DNA of 64,000 nucleotides from an uncultured Prevotella sp. (GTDB lineage: Bacteria; Bacteroidota; Bacteroidia; Bacteroidales; Bacteroidaceae): contig CALUKU010000002.1 of the NCBI GenBank assembly GCA_944321295.1, positions 1 through 64,000 of the forward strand, in the 5' to 3' direction. Shown here in pieces: positions 54,088-62,677 of this stretch. How positions within the stretch are numbered: the stretch's first letter is position 1; every line of letters begins with the position of its first letter. The notes beneath the pieces are model-generated. The model had not been told where the DNA came from. It made no database searches and saw only the letters and a list, made by a program, of their open reading frames with translations. Made by a program: the position numbers and the translations under genes.

Positions 54088-54576
54088 TTAGTGGCTGCGC
54101 ACGCCGTGGCCGCTGCTCTTAGAGGGCTGCGCGGGCTGGGCGCCCTGCCCTATCCCGGCGCCCGTACCTATACTCACGCCCGTGCCGACGCCGTTGCCTA
54201 CGCTGACACCCGTGCCTACACCATTACCCACGCTCACGCCATGGCCTACGCCGCTGCCCACGCTTACGCCGCTGCCGACGCCGCTGTTGTTATTATGTTT
54301 TGAAGGCCTTGCGGGCTTCACGGGCTGCGCCCCGTGGCCTATGCCGCTGCCGGGGCGGCCGTGATGCGTGGTGCCGAAGCCGTGGCCGGGGCGCGACGTA
54401 TGGCCGTGGCCTACGCCCGTGGGACGCGAGTTGTGGCCGTGGCCGCCAGCTCCGCCGTAGTAAGTGTGGCGGGGGTTGCGGCCTATGGCGCCGGCGTTCT
54501 TGAAGTCCTTGCCCTTATACCAGCTCTGGTTGCGTCCGTTAACTCCCTGAACGAGCGCAGCGAGTGATAACTCCCG
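54088..54576 (-). pseudogene. Gly/His-rich protein remnant with GVSVGNGVGTG repeats, lacking a start
   Basis: An open frame of 162 codons on the minus strand with no ATG; the only conventional start is a GTG at 54321, well inside. The sense looks like protein: 'NQSWYKGKDFKNAGAIGRNPR', then His/Gly-rich 'GVGHGHTSRPGHGFGTTHHG', then low-complexity 'GVGTGVSVGNGVGTG' units, ending 'SKSSGHGVRSH'. The 5' end runs into GGAGTTAACGGGAGTTATC word repeats (54541-54600), as if a repeat had replaced the promoter and N-terminus. A short GTG-started gene (54088-54321) is the alternative. Composition alone could keep this frame open. Confidence 0.4.
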
Positions 54577-54632
54577 TTAACTCCGGATAACTCCCCGCTT
54601 TTCCCTTTTTACCTTTTTACCTTTTCTCCCTC

Positions 54633-55052
54633 TCACCCTTCCCCCACTCTCTTCACCATTCCGTTGAATGGCTGGCGTATGCCCTTGAAGTACATCAGCC
54701 AGCAGAAGCGGCTGAACATCGACATCTGGCGCACGCCCTTGCGGTTGCGCGCGTTGAAGGCCATCGAGTAAGGGTTGGCCGGCGTCGGCACGTGCAGCAC
54801 GGCGCACGCACGCCTCACTATCGGGCCGAAGCCGCAGGGGCGCCCCTGCCCGTCTACGAGCATCTCGGTCATGTACACCTCGTGGGCCACGTCCATAAGG
54901 TCGGTCGTGCTCTCCTGCCAGTAAAGGTTCTCGGCCGGCGAGCGGGCTATCAGCTCGGCGAACTGCCCCGCCATAATCTCCCTGGCCCGCGTGCGCTGCT
55001 CGCGCGTCAGGGTGTCGGCATACTCGGTTGTGTGTCTTGCTTCTGAATTCAT
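54633..55052 (-). CDS. Conserved-looking hypothetical protein, 139 residues
   Basis: Starts 'MNSEARHTTEYADTLTREQRTRAREIMAGQ' from ATG 55052; a further six codons upstream are possible. It has no signal peptide and no recognised domain. The sequence is amphipathic and likely helical, with a central 'MDVAHEVYMTEMLVDGQGRPCGF' and a basic, Phe-rich end ('SMFSRFCWLMYFKGIRQPFNGMVKR'). It ends beside a GGTAAAAAGG word region. Probably a real cytosolic protein. Confidence 0.6.
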   Translation of the reverse strand: MNSEARHTTEYADTLTREQRTRAREIMAGQFAELIARSPAENLYWQESTTDLMDVAHEVYMTEMLVDGQGRPCGFGPIVRRACAVLHVPTPANPYSMAFNARNRKGVRQMSMFSRFCWLMYFKGIRQPFNGMVKRVGEG

Positions 55053-55214
55053 CTCGATAAAAATCGTCATTTCTTAAATTGTCAGGTTGTTAGTTAATAA
55101 TGTTACTTGAAAATCAATCCGGGCGCAAAGTTACTCCGCATCCGTGCACAATGCGTTCACAACACTATATACTTTACCCCCTCAACGGTTAAAAAACGCT
55201 AACGCCCCACCCCG

Positions 55215-55372
55215 CCGCCGCTCCGCGCCGCCTGGCCGGCCGCCTAACGGCCTGGCTGTCAGCACGTTGGCGGAGGCCGCCTTTCACGCCGCCGGAGGCC
55301 GCCCATCGCGGCGCCGAAGACGGCCTCTTGCGGCGCAACGGGCCACGGCCCCGCCGGTCCGAGGCGCAGTTT
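55215..55372. repeat. GC-rich AAAGGCGGCC repeat, copy j
   Basis: GGCCGCCTAACGGCCTGGC, CAGCACGTTGGCGGAGG and GGCCGCCTTTCACGCCG units; in reverse they match the body and tail of copies b-d. No gene in 55053-55581. Confidence 0.6.
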
Positions 55373-55390
55373 GTCTAGATAAGGTCACGT

Positions 55391-55512
55391 AAGTTTGGTA
55401 TAAGACTTATTAATTTGCAAACATTACCAAGGCTCACTCTCATGTGAACTTAAACACCCTCTTGCAAGCGAGGCGCTCGCTTGCAAGAGGGTGTTTCCCT
55501 TATACCGAACTA
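55391..55512. repeat. MITE-like element, copy 2
   Basis: Ends AAGTTTGGTATAAG (55391) and CTTATACCGAACT (about 55499) are inverted repeats. The interior matches copy 1 at 11542 (TTTGCAAACATT, CAAGGCTC, AAACACCCTC). The centre is a perfect 20-base-pair hairpin (55452-55471 with 55477-55496). A lone end sequence CTTATACCAAACT also occurs at 2823-2835 near the CRISPR locus. Confidence 0.75.
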
Positions 55513-55581
55513 ACGTATGTTTCAATAAAAATGAAACTCAGCCGTCAAAACAAAAAATTCCTGACGGACAGGTGCCTGTTT

Positions 55582-56520
55582 TCAGTAATCCTTGCTGAAA
55601 TCCTTTATGCCGTAAACGGTTCCCTTGCCGTGGCATATCCCGCAGCGGCCGTTATGGTCGTGGTCGCAATTAGGACAAAGCACGGTGGAACTGCCGAAAT
55701 AAAAATATCCTTCACCATGGCACGTTTTGCAGACGCCACTGCCCCAGCACATATGGCAGTCTATCTGCCCGTAGCGCCCTCCACGGTCTTCCTTTTTGTC
55801 GTTCCTGCCGCTACGTTCAGGCTCAACGGGATTATCCAATCCCGGACCGGATACCCTCATGCTGCCGTCAATCGTGGTGGTGGTAATGGTCACGCCCGCC
55901 TTCGGGTAATAAATCGACTCTGTCACACTTTCGCCCAAGCCATGGCATATTCCGCATTTTCCAGTAACGCATGGGCACATGGTGCGGGTGATGTCACTCA
56001 CGGCCGTGCCGCCGCACATGCGGCACGTTCCACTACCGCCGCACGAGGCGCATGTCAGATGGTTGACCGTCGTGACGGATCCGTCCGAATTCTCGGTAAC
56101 GAGGCTGTAACCGCCTGAAAAGTCCCTCCTTACCGTCTTTCCCGCACTCTTGTCTGACGCAACTGCCCGTTCTCCCGCCCGGGCGTTTTTGTATCCTTTT
56201 TCTTTTACATCCCTTAAGGCATATTCCTTTTCTTTACTGATGGCATTAATTTCCTCTGCAAGCCTTTCCAGTTCTTTTTCCTTTGCGGCAAGAAAATCTG
56301 CATCCTTCTCAGTCACTCCTCTTGCCTTAACGGACTCAAGCTCTTTCCTTATCTTGTTTATCGAAAGATTTATTTCCATAATCCTCCGTTGAGCCTGCAT
56401 ACTTGTCCTGGCGTTATAATCCTCGGCGAATCCCTTGCTCAAGAAACCGCCCTTACGCGTCTGCGCCTGCGCCGGCAGACAGAACAACATTACGCATAGA
56501 TATAAAACTAATGTCTTCAT
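55582..56520 (-). CDS. Secreted protein with coiled coil and DnaJ-type CxxCxGxG zinc-ribbon repeats
   Basis: A 312-residue protein: signal peptide ('MKTLVLYLCVMLFCLPAQAQ'), a heptad-rich helical part (about 40-110, 'INLSINKIRKELESVKARG'), then cysteine clusters 'CASCGGSGTCRMCGGT', 'CPCVTGKCGICHGLGE', 'CHMCWGSGVCKTCHGEG' and 'CPNCDHDHNGRCGICHGKG'. These are CxxCxGxG-like zinc-binding motifs as in DnaJ, here outside the cytosol. It starts 11 bases after the Sel1-repeat gene on the same strand, so the two form an operon. Function unknown. Confidence 0.8.
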   Translation of the reverse strand: MKTLVLYLCVMLFCLPAQAQTRKGGFLSKGFAEDYNARTSMQAQRRIMEINLSINKIRKELESVKARGVTEKDADFLAAKEKELERLAEEINAISKEKEYALRDVKEKGYKNARAGERAVASDKSAGKTVRRDFSGGYSLVTENSDGSVTTVNHLTCASCGGSGTCRMCGGTAVSDITRTMCPCVTGKCGICHGLGESVTESIYYPKAGVTITTTTIDGSMRVSGPGLDNPVEPERSGRNDKKEDRGGRYGQIDCHMCWGSGVCKTCHGEGYFYFGSSTVLCPNCDHDHNGRCGICHGKGTVYGIKDFSKDY

Positions 56521-56531
56521 ATACTTTCACG

Positions 56532-58154
56532 CTAAAATAATAAATTAAAAAACATTTTATCCAACTCTTCGTTAGCCTTTTCCAGCTCCTCCCTCCAATG
56601 CTTAGCCTTGCTCTCGCTTCTCTTCACGCCCTTACCTTCGGCGTACATTACTGCCAGCTTCTCCATCGCGCCTATCTCTCCGTCCTCGGCCTCCTCCGTG
56701 TACAGAGGCAGCGCCTTGGCGTAATCGCCGTTTTCATAATACATGTCAGCCAGCTTCATTCGTGCGTCGCCACGCCCTTTGCTTACCGCCTCTTTATACA
56801 GACTCTCGGCCTTGGCGGCGTTGCCTCTGCCGAGATAGATGTCGCCTAATGTCACCATGGCACCGTCAAAGCCCCTCTCAGCCGACTTCGTAAGCCAGAA
56901 ACAGGCTGAAGCCTCGTCTTTCGACACGCATTTGTCTCCCTTCATGTACATCAGGCCTAAGGCGTATTGCGCTATGGCGTTGCCGTCCCTCGCGCCTTTC
57001 ACATACCAATAAAAAGCCTTGTCATCAATTTTTCCGGCCAATCTGCCTGAAAAATAGCAGCTGGCAAGTCTTTTCTGCGCTGGCTGGTGTCCTTTCCCGG
57101 CGGCCGTAGCAAGATATGCCAGCGCCTTGGCGTCACGATTTAAGTAATACCTGTTTCCGATAACGTATAATTGTTGCGCAGACATCGTCTTTATCTTTTG
57201 CATCTCTTCAGCCGTAACCAGGCCTTCCGAAATATCGGTAGAAGCCCCTCCGCCGTTAATTATGTCTAATTCAATCTTCGCTTTGGCATAGCCTTGACCT
57301 GCGGCCTCGGCCAGCATGCGCCTGGCTGCGGCCTCGTCAGGCTCTACGCCGGCGCCGTTAAGGTAACAAAGCCCAAGATTGTATTGCCCTACGGCGTAAC
57401 CTTGGGCCGCCGACTTCTCGAACCACTCGAACGCCTTACGGTAATCAGGCTCCACCACTCCACGGCCTATCCAATAACACGTACCTAATTTGCACTGCGC
57501 CATCGCGTTACCCTGCAATGCGGCCTTGGTGAAAAATTCTACGGCTTTCACAGGATCCTGTCCTACCCCGCAGCCCTCGGCGTAACAAAGGCCGAGGTTG
57601 TACTCCGCATCGGCGTCGCCATGAGCAGCCGCCTTCTCAAACCAATACACGGCCTTGGAATAATCTTGCTCAACGCCGGCACCGTCATAATAGTTTAAGC
57701 CCATGTTGAATTGGGCGTCAGCATACCCCTGGGCGGCTGACTTCTCCGTCCAGTAAGCCGCCTTGGCATAATCCGCCGTAACGCCGTAGCCGTTGAAGTA
57801 ACACAGGCCCAGGTTGTATTGCGCTATCTCGTCGCCCTGCTCCGCAGCCTCGGCGAACAACTGCGCAGCCTTCACATAATCTAGGGCAACGCCCTTGCCC
57901 TCGAAGTAGCAAACGCCGAGGGACACCACGGCGTCAGCATATCCCTGCCCAGCCGACTTCATGAACCACTCGAACGCCTTGACGTAATCAGCGGCCACGC
58001 CCTTGCCCTGGTAGTAACACTTGCCGAGGTCATACTGCGCCGCCGCGTCGCCAGCCGCTGCCTTTGCCTCAAGCTCCTTGCCGTATTCAGTCTGGCCTAA
58101 GGCAGGGCATAACACCGTAAACAACAATAATAAGAATATTACTGACTTTTTCAT
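56532..58154 (-). CDS. Secreted Sel1-like repeat protein
   Basis: A 540-residue protein from ATG 58154 with signal peptide 'MKKSVIFLLLLFTVLCPALGQ'. It is followed by about 12 Sel1 repeats of 36 residues, for example 'AAAQYDLGKCYYQGKGVAADYVKAFEWFMKSAGQG', 'DEIAQYNLGLCYFNGYGVTADYAKAAYWTEKSAAQG'. The later repeats (after about 330) are more divergent, TPR-like. Such alpha-solenoids are protein-interaction scaffolds. A conventional start at 58220 is less likely because it precedes the signal peptide. The zinc-ribbon partner follows. Confidence 0.88.
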   Translation of the reverse strand: MKKSVIFLLLLFTVLCPALGQTEYGKELEAKAAAGDAAAQYDLGKCYYQGKGVAADYVKAFEWFMKSAGQGYADAVVSLGVCYFEGKGVALDYVKAAQLFAEAAEQGDEIAQYNLGLCYFNGYGVTADYAKAAYWTEKSAAQGYADAQFNMGLNYYDGAGVEQDYSKAVYWFEKAAAHGDADAEYNLGLCYAEGCGVGQDPVKAVEFFTKAALQGNAMAQCKLGTCYWIGRGVVEPDYRKAFEWFEKSAAQGYAVGQYNLGLCYLNGAGVEPDEAAARRMLAEAAGQGYAKAKIELDIINGGGASTDISEGLVTAEEMQKIKTMSAQQLYVIGNRYYLNRDAKALAYLATAAGKGHQPAQKRLASCYFSGRLAGKIDDKAFYWYVKGARDGNAIAQYALGLMYMKGDKCVSKDEASACFWLTKSAERGFDGAMVTLGDIYLGRGNAAKAESLYKEAVSKGRGDARMKLADMYYENGDYAKALPLYTEEAEDGEIGAMEKLAVMYAEGKGVKRSESKAKHWREELEKANEELDKMFFNLLF

Positions 58155-58272
58155 GGCATGATGGTTTTGGTTTACGACGGCTAAGATAATAAAAATATCC
58201 GATAACCAAATGAAAATCAACGGAAAACAATATTATCACGTGCCCCACTCTTACGATGTATAGCGCAGGGGC

Positions 58273-58303
58273 TTTGGCGGCAGGCGGATTTGGCGTACCT
58301 TTG
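58273..58303 (+). promoter_or_regulatory. Promoter of the HU-like gene
   Basis: TTTG (58273-58276), 19 bases, then TACCTTTG (58296-58303): a full Bacteroidetes promoter. The leader to ATG 58390 is about 80 bases. Confidence 0.8.
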
Positions 58304-58389
58304 CAACCGCAAGATGCATCGAGCAACAGGATAACAAGAGAGAACAAACAATTTTCAAAAAACAAACAACCTAAAAAACATTAAACATT

Positions 58390-58842
58390 ATGGCAGTATT
58401 TTATAAACTTTACCAAGACAACAGGAGAACATCGGCCTACAACGGAAAATGGTACGCCCGCGCCGTGCATACGGGCACGGTAGACATCGACGACCTGGCC
58501 GAGGAGATGCAGGCCAACTGCACCGTGAAGCGGGCCGACATCGTGGCCGTGCTGAGCGAGCTGGTGGAAACGATGAAGAAGCACCTGCAGCTGTCGCACC
58601 GCGTCAAGCTCGACCGCCTGGGCACGTTCAAGATAGGCATGTCGACGAAGCCGGCCGACTCGGCCGAGGAGTTCACGGCGGGGCAGAACGTCAAGTCGGT
58701 GCACGTGCTCTTCCAGCCCGAAACAAAGATTGAGAAGGACAAGACCCGAGTGCGCGCCCTGCTGACCGGATGCAAGGTGCAGGAGCTGCCCAAGAACGCC
58801 GTCGGCACAGCCCTCGACGACGACGAGGAGGCAGGAGCGTAA
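58390..58842 (+). CDS. HU-like DNA-binding protein (Bacteroidetes HU-related family)
   Basis: A 150-residue protein with an HU/IHF-related fold: 'MAVFYKLYQDNRRTSAYNGKWYARAVHTGTV' start, 'IDDLAEEMQANCTVKRADIVAVLSELVETMKKHL' helices, and 'VKLDRLGTFKIGMSTKPA' beta arms (HU consensus RLGxFxI). The tail is acidic and disordered. This longer HU-related family is abundant in Bacteroidetes. The downstream neighbour, after a repeat, is a 33-residue 'smalltalk' protein, the usual pairing. Confidence 0.9.
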   Translation: MAVFYKLYQDNRRTSAYNGKWYARAVHTGTVDIDDLAEEMQANCTVKRADIVAVLSELVETMKKHLQLSHRVKLDRLGTFKIGMSTKPADSAEEFTAGQNVKSVHVLFQPETKIEKDKTRVRALLTGCKVQELPKNAVGTALDDDEEAGA

Positions 58843-58850
58843 GTAAAAGA

Positions 58851-58975
58851 GGAGTGGGAGAGGACTGGGAGAAGTGAGAGAACCGGGAGAAGTGGGAGCA
58901 CCGGGAGAACCGGGAGCGCCTAAAACAATTCTCCCAAAGCTCCCAGAACTCCCAGCCCTCCCTCAACCGAAAAAA
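58851..58975. repeat. GGGAGAA word-repeat inverted element
   Basis: GGAGTGGGAGAGGACTGGGAG-type words (58855-58918) followed by inverted CTCCCAAAGCTCCCAGAAC (58931-58960). It lies between the HU-like gene and the micro-protein gene. Confidence 0.65.
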
Positions 58976-59006
58976 CAATCTACTAAAACAATCAACTGAA
59001 AAAACT

Positions 59007-59108
59007 ATGAGCGACAAAGGAAAGAATACGGTATCGATAATCCTGAAAGTAATAGCCGCCGTGGCTACGGCCATACTCGGAGTGTTCGGAGTGAACGCGG
59101 CGATATGA
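59007..59108 (+). CDS. Smalltalk-family micro-protein
   Basis: A 33-residue protein starting 'MSDKGKNTVSIILKVIAAVA' and continuing as one hydrophobic segment ('TAILGVFGVNAAI'). It has a short polar head and a single transmembrane span. Size, sequence style and position behind an HU-like gene match the Bacteroidetes 'smalltalk protein' family. Function unknown. No Shine-Dalgarno is seen. Confidence 0.75.
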   Translation: MSDKGKNTVSIILKVIAAVATAILGVFGVNAAI

Positions 59109-59286
59109 CGGGAAAGGTAAAAAGGTAAAAAGGTAAAAAGGTAGAAGGGTAAAAACAAGTGAAAGGGTAGGAGGGTGAGAAGGTGAATTCTTTCAACAAC
59201 AACGCTAATCTCACCCTTTTACTTTTTTACCTTTTTATTTTTTTACCCTTTTACCTTTTTACCTTTTTACTTTTTTATTATCTTTG
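59109..59286. repeat. GGTAAAAAGG word-repeat inverted element ending in the leuS promoter
   Basis: Tandem AAAGGTAAAAAGGT words (59115-59150) and inverted TTTTACCTTTTTACC words (59213-59270), followed by TATCTTTG at 59279-59286. The last inverted units supply the T-rich -33 region, so the repeat forms part of the leuS promoter. Confidence 0.7.
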
Positions 59287-59329
59287 CATCTTGGATTAAA
59301 GTGACTGATAAAACACAAGATACGAAGCA

Positions 59330-62300
59330 ATGGAATACAACTTCAACGAGATTGAGAAAAGATGGCAGAAAAGGTGGGCCGACGAAAAGACCTACCACGT
59401 GACCGAGGACAACGGCAAACAGAAGTTCTACGTGCTCAACATGTTCCCTTACCCCTCGGGGGCGGGACTGCACGTAGGCCACCCGCTCGGCTACATAGCC
59501 TCCGACATATACGCGCGCTACAAGCGCCAGAAGGGCTTCAACGTGCTCAACCCCATGGGCTACGACGCCTTCGGACTGCCCGCCGAGCAGTACGCCATAC
59601 AGACGGGACAGCACCCGGCCGTGACCACCGAGGCCAACATCAACCACTACCGCGAGCAGTTGGACAAGATAGGCTTCTCGTTCGACTGGGACCGCGAGGT
59701 GCGCACGTGCGACCCGCAATACTACAAGTGGACGCAGTGGGCCTTCATACGCATGTTCCACTCTTACTATGACAACCGCCTGCGGAAGGCAATGCCCATA
59801 AGCTCGCTCGTAGACCACCTCGAGGCCCACGGCACCGAGGGGCTTGACGCCGCGCAGGGGAAGGAGCTGAGCTTCACGGCCGACGAGTGGAAGGCCATGG
59901 GAGAGAAGGAGCGTCAGCAGACGCTGATGAACTGGCGGCTGGCCTACCTCGGCGAAACGATGGTGAACTGGTGCGCCGGACTGGGCACCGTGCTGGCAAA
60001 CGACGAGGTGGTCGACGGCGTGAGCATACGCGGCGGCTACCCCGTGGTGCAGAAGAAGATGATGCAGTGGTGCCTGCGCGTCAGCGCTTACGCGCAACGC
60101 CTGCTCGACGGCCTCGACACCGTTGACTGGACCGACTCGCTGAAGGAAACCCAGCGCAACTGGATAGGCCGCTCCGAGGGAACGGAGATTGAGTTTAAGA
60201 TAAAAACAGCCCAAAGCCCCCTCAAACTCCCCCAAGGGGGAGCTTCAGATACCAATGAAGCTAATCAAAAGTCCCCCCTTGGGGGGAATGAGGGGGGCTC
60301 CTTGGAGAATGAGGGGGGCTCCTTGGAGAATGAGGGGGGCTCCTTGGAGAGTGAGGGCTCCTTCACCATCTTCACCACCCGCGCCGACACTATATTCGGC
60401 GTAACGTTCATGGTGCTGGCGCCCGAGAGCGAGCTGGTGGCCAAGGTCACCACGCCCGGGCAGAAGGCCGAGGTGGACGCCTACCTTGAGCGCACCAAGA
60501 AGCGCACCGAGCGCGAGCGCATCAGCGACCGCTCGGTGAGCGGCGTGTTCTCGGGCTCTTACGCCGTCAACCCATTCACGGGCGAGGACATACCCATCTG
60601 GATATCTGACTACGTGCTGGCAGGCTACGGCACGGGAGCCATCATGGCCGTGCCCGCCCATGACTCGCGCGACTACGCCTTCGCCCGCCACTTCGGCCTG
60701 GAGATACGCCCGCTGATAGAGGGCTGCGACGTCAGCCAAGAGAGCTTCGACGCCAAGGAAGGCATCGTGTGCAACTCGCCGAAGAGCGGGGTGGAGGCCA
60801 TCGGCGGTTTCTCGCTCAACGGATTATCAGTAAAAGAAGCAATAAAGAAAACCAAGGAGTTTGTCAAGGAGAACAACTTAGGCCGCGTGAAGGTGAACTA
60901 CCGCCTGCGCGACGCCATCTTCTCGCGCCAGAGATACTGGGGCGAGCCGTTCCCCGTATATTATAAGGACGGCATGCCTTACACGCTGCCCGAGGAGTGC
61001 CTGCCGCTCGAGCTGCCCGAGATAGACCGGTATAAGCCGACAGCAACGGGCGAGCCGCCCCTGGGCCATGCCAAGAAGTGGGCTTGGGACACCGTGAAGA
61101 ACGCCGTCGTAGACAAGTCGCTGGTTGACGGCGTGACCGTGTTCCCGCTCGAGCTGAACACCATGCCGGGCTTCGCCGGCTCGTCGGCATACTACCTTAG
61201 ATACATGGACCCGAAGGACGACCAGGCTCTCGTAAGCAGCGAGGCCGACCAATACTGGCGCAACGTTGACCTGTACGTAGGCGGAACGGAGCACGCCACG
61301 GGCCACCTGATATACTCAAGGTTCTGGAACAAGTTCCTCTTCGACCTCGGAGTGTCGTGCGAGGAGGAGCCTTACAAGAAGCTCGTCAACCAAGGCATGA
61401 TACAGGGACGCAGCAACTTTGTGTATAGGGTAAATAACAGCCCCCTTGGGGGAGTTGAGGGGGCTGTGGGCGCGCCCGTATTTGTCAGCTACGGCCTGAA
61501 AGACAAGTATGAAGTGACGCCGATACACGTAGACGTCAACATGGTGCACGCCGACGTGCTCGACATCGACGCCTTCAAGGCATGGCGCCCCGAGTATAAG
61601 GACGCCGAGTTCATCCTCGAGGACGGCAAGTACGTGTGCGGCTGGGCGATAGAGAAGATGTCGAAGTCGATGTTCAACGTCGTCAACCCCGACATGATCG
61701 TAGAGAAGTACGGCGCCGACACGCTGCGCCTCTACGAGATGTTCCTCGGCCCCGTGGAGCAGAGCAAGCCGTGGGACACCAACGGCATTGACGGCTGCCA
61801 CCGCTTCCTGAAGAAGTTCTGGGCGCTCTACGCCGACAAGGACGGCATGAAGGAGCTTTCAGACGGCGAGGCCTCGGCCGACGAGCTGAAGAGCCTGCAC
61901 AAGCTCATAAAGAAGGTGACGCACGACATCGAGGCCTTCAGCTACAACACGTCGGTGGCCGCCTTCATGATATGCACGGGCGAGCTGGCGCAGATGAAGT
62001 GCCGCAACCGCGGCGTGCTGACCGACATGGTTAAGCTGATAGCCCCCTTCGCGCCGCACATGGCCGAGGAGCTGTGGCACCTGCTGGGAGGCGGGGGCAG
62101 CGTGTGCGACGCCCCGTGGCCCGAGTACGACGAGAAGTACCTCGTAGAGTCGACCGTGCAGATGACCGTGTCGTTCAACGGCAAGGCGCGCTTCCAGATG
62201 CAGTTCGCAGCCGACGCCGACAACAAGACCATCGAAGACGCCGCCCTCGCCGACGAACGCTCGGCCAAGTACATCGGCGACAAGAAGGTGGTGAAGGTTA

Positions 62301-62341
62301 TCGTCGTGCCCAAGAAAATAGTGAATATCGTTATTAAGTAA
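59330..62341 (+). CDS. leuS: Leucyl-tRNA synthetase with two in-frame insertions
   Basis: Charges tRNA-Leu. It has 1003 residues, about 60 more than I expect for Bacteroidetes LeuRS. The HIGH motif is '[14 protein letters not shown]' (about 45-52); the KMSKS motif is '[16 protein letters not shown]' (about 770). The editing domain is present ('[18 protein letters not shown]', '[15 protein letters not shown]'). Two stretches look foreign: about residues 292-344 (SPLKLPQGG and three NEGGSLE repeats) between 'TEIEFKI' and '[10 protein letters not shown]', and about 702-715 (SPLGGVEGA) just after 'QGRSNFVYR'. Both are coded by a C/G-rich palindrome. The frame stays open, so the enzyme is presumably functional. 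Confidence 0.96.
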   Translation: MEYNFNEIEKRWQKRWADEKTYHVTEDNGKQKFYVLNMFPYPSGAGLHVGHPLGYIASDIYARYKRQKGFNVLNPMGYDAFGLPAEQYAIQTGQHPAVTTEANINHYREQLDKIGFSFDWDREVRTCDPQYYKWTQWAFIRMFHSYYDNRLRKAMPISSLVDHLEAHGTEGLDAAQGKELSFTADEWKAMGEKERQQTLMNWRLAYLGETMVNWCAGLGTVLANDEVVDGVSIRGGYPVVQKKMMQWCLRVSAYAQRLLDGLDTVDWTDSLKETQRNWIGRSEGTEIEFKIKTAQSPLKLPQGGASDTNEANQKSPLGGNEGGSLENEGGSLENEGGSLESEGSFTIFTTRADTIFGVTFMVLAPESELVAKVTTPGQKAEVDAYLERTKKRTERERISDRSVSGVFSGSYAVNPFTGEDIPIWISDYVLAGYGTGAIMAVPAHDSRDYAFARHFGLEIRPLIEGCDVSQESFDAKEGIVCNSPKSGVEAIGGFSLNGLSVKEAIKKTKEFVKENNLGRVKVNYRLRDAIFSRQRYWGEPFPVYYKDGMPYTLPEECLPLELPEIDRYKPTATGEPPLGHAKKWAWDTVKNAVVDKSLVDGVTVFPLELNTMPGFAGSSAYYLRYMDPKDDQALVSSEADQYWRNVDLYVGGTEHATGHLIYSRFWNKFLFDLGVSCEEEPYKKLVNQGMIQGRSNFVYRVNNSPLGGVEGAVGAPVFVSYGLKDKYEVTPIHVDVNMVHADVLDIDAFKAWRPEYKDAEFILEDGKYVCGWAIEKMSKSMFNVVNPDMIVEKYGADTLRLYEMFLGPVEQSKPWDTNGIDGCHRFLKKFWALYADKDGMKELSDGEASADELKSLHKLIKKVTHDIEAFSYNTSVAAFMICTGELAQMKCRNRGVLTDMVKLIAPFAPHMAEELWHLLGGGGSVCDAPWPEYDEKYLVESTVQMTVSFNGKARFQMQFAADADNKTIEDAALADERSAKYIGDKKVVKVIVVPKKIVNIVIK
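60206..60361 (+). repeat. In-frame palindromic element with 21-base minisatellite inside leuS
   Basis: Left arm AGCCCCCTCAAACTCCCCCA near 60215-60234; right arm CCCCCTTGGGGGGAATGAGG near 60273-60292, an inverted relative. Then three exact 21-base units (60287-60307, 60308-60328, 60329-60349) and a shortened fourth. The 21-base unit codes NEGGSLE, so changes in copy number keep the frame. Confidence 0.9.
61438..61466 (+). repeat. Second in-frame palindromic element inside leuS
   Basis: A 29-base element with perfect 9-base inverted ends (CAGCCCCCT and AGGGGGCTG). Its sequence matches the right arm of the first insertion and is read in the same frame (SPLGG-x-EG). Confidence 0.85.
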
Positions 62342-62342
62342 C

Positions 62343-62642
62343 GAGCAGACAAGTGACAAGCAGACGAGCAGACAAGCAGACAAGTGACAAGCAGACAAGC
62401 AGACAAGTGACAAGCAGACAAGTGACAAGCAGACAAGCAGACGAGGGCGATAAATGAGCATACAAAGAATAAGCATACAAGTGACAAGCAAACGAGGAAC
62501 TGGCTGTTTTTTACCAATCCCTTGCCAGCTCGTCTGCTCGTCCCTTGTCTGCTTGTCTGCTTGTCTGCTCGTCTGCTTGTCTGCTTGTCTACTCGTCTGC
62601 TCGTCCCTTGTTTGCTCGTCCGCTCGTCTGCTTGTCTGCTAA
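62343..62642. repeat. Large GCAGACAAG word-repeat inverted element
   Basis: About 100 bases of GAGCAGACAAGTGACAAGC-type words (62343-62445) and about 115 bases of inverted TCGTCTGCTTGTCTGC words (62525-62640), the largest copy of this family in the window. No gene is seen in 62342-62677. Confidence 0.8.
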
Positions 62643-62677
62643 AAAATAATACCATGTTAACTTAAATCCTTATTACT

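Noticed and set aside
54076-54303. Plus-strand Ala/Tyr/His-rich frame opposite the Gly-rich remnant
   Set aside because: Typical antisense composition of a GC-rich repeat; the minus-strand reading has more protein-like flanks.
55444-56118. 224-residue plus-strand frame opposite the zinc-ribbon gene
   Set aside because: Antisense to a gene with signal peptide and ordered cysteine motifs; its own start lies in a MITE-like element.
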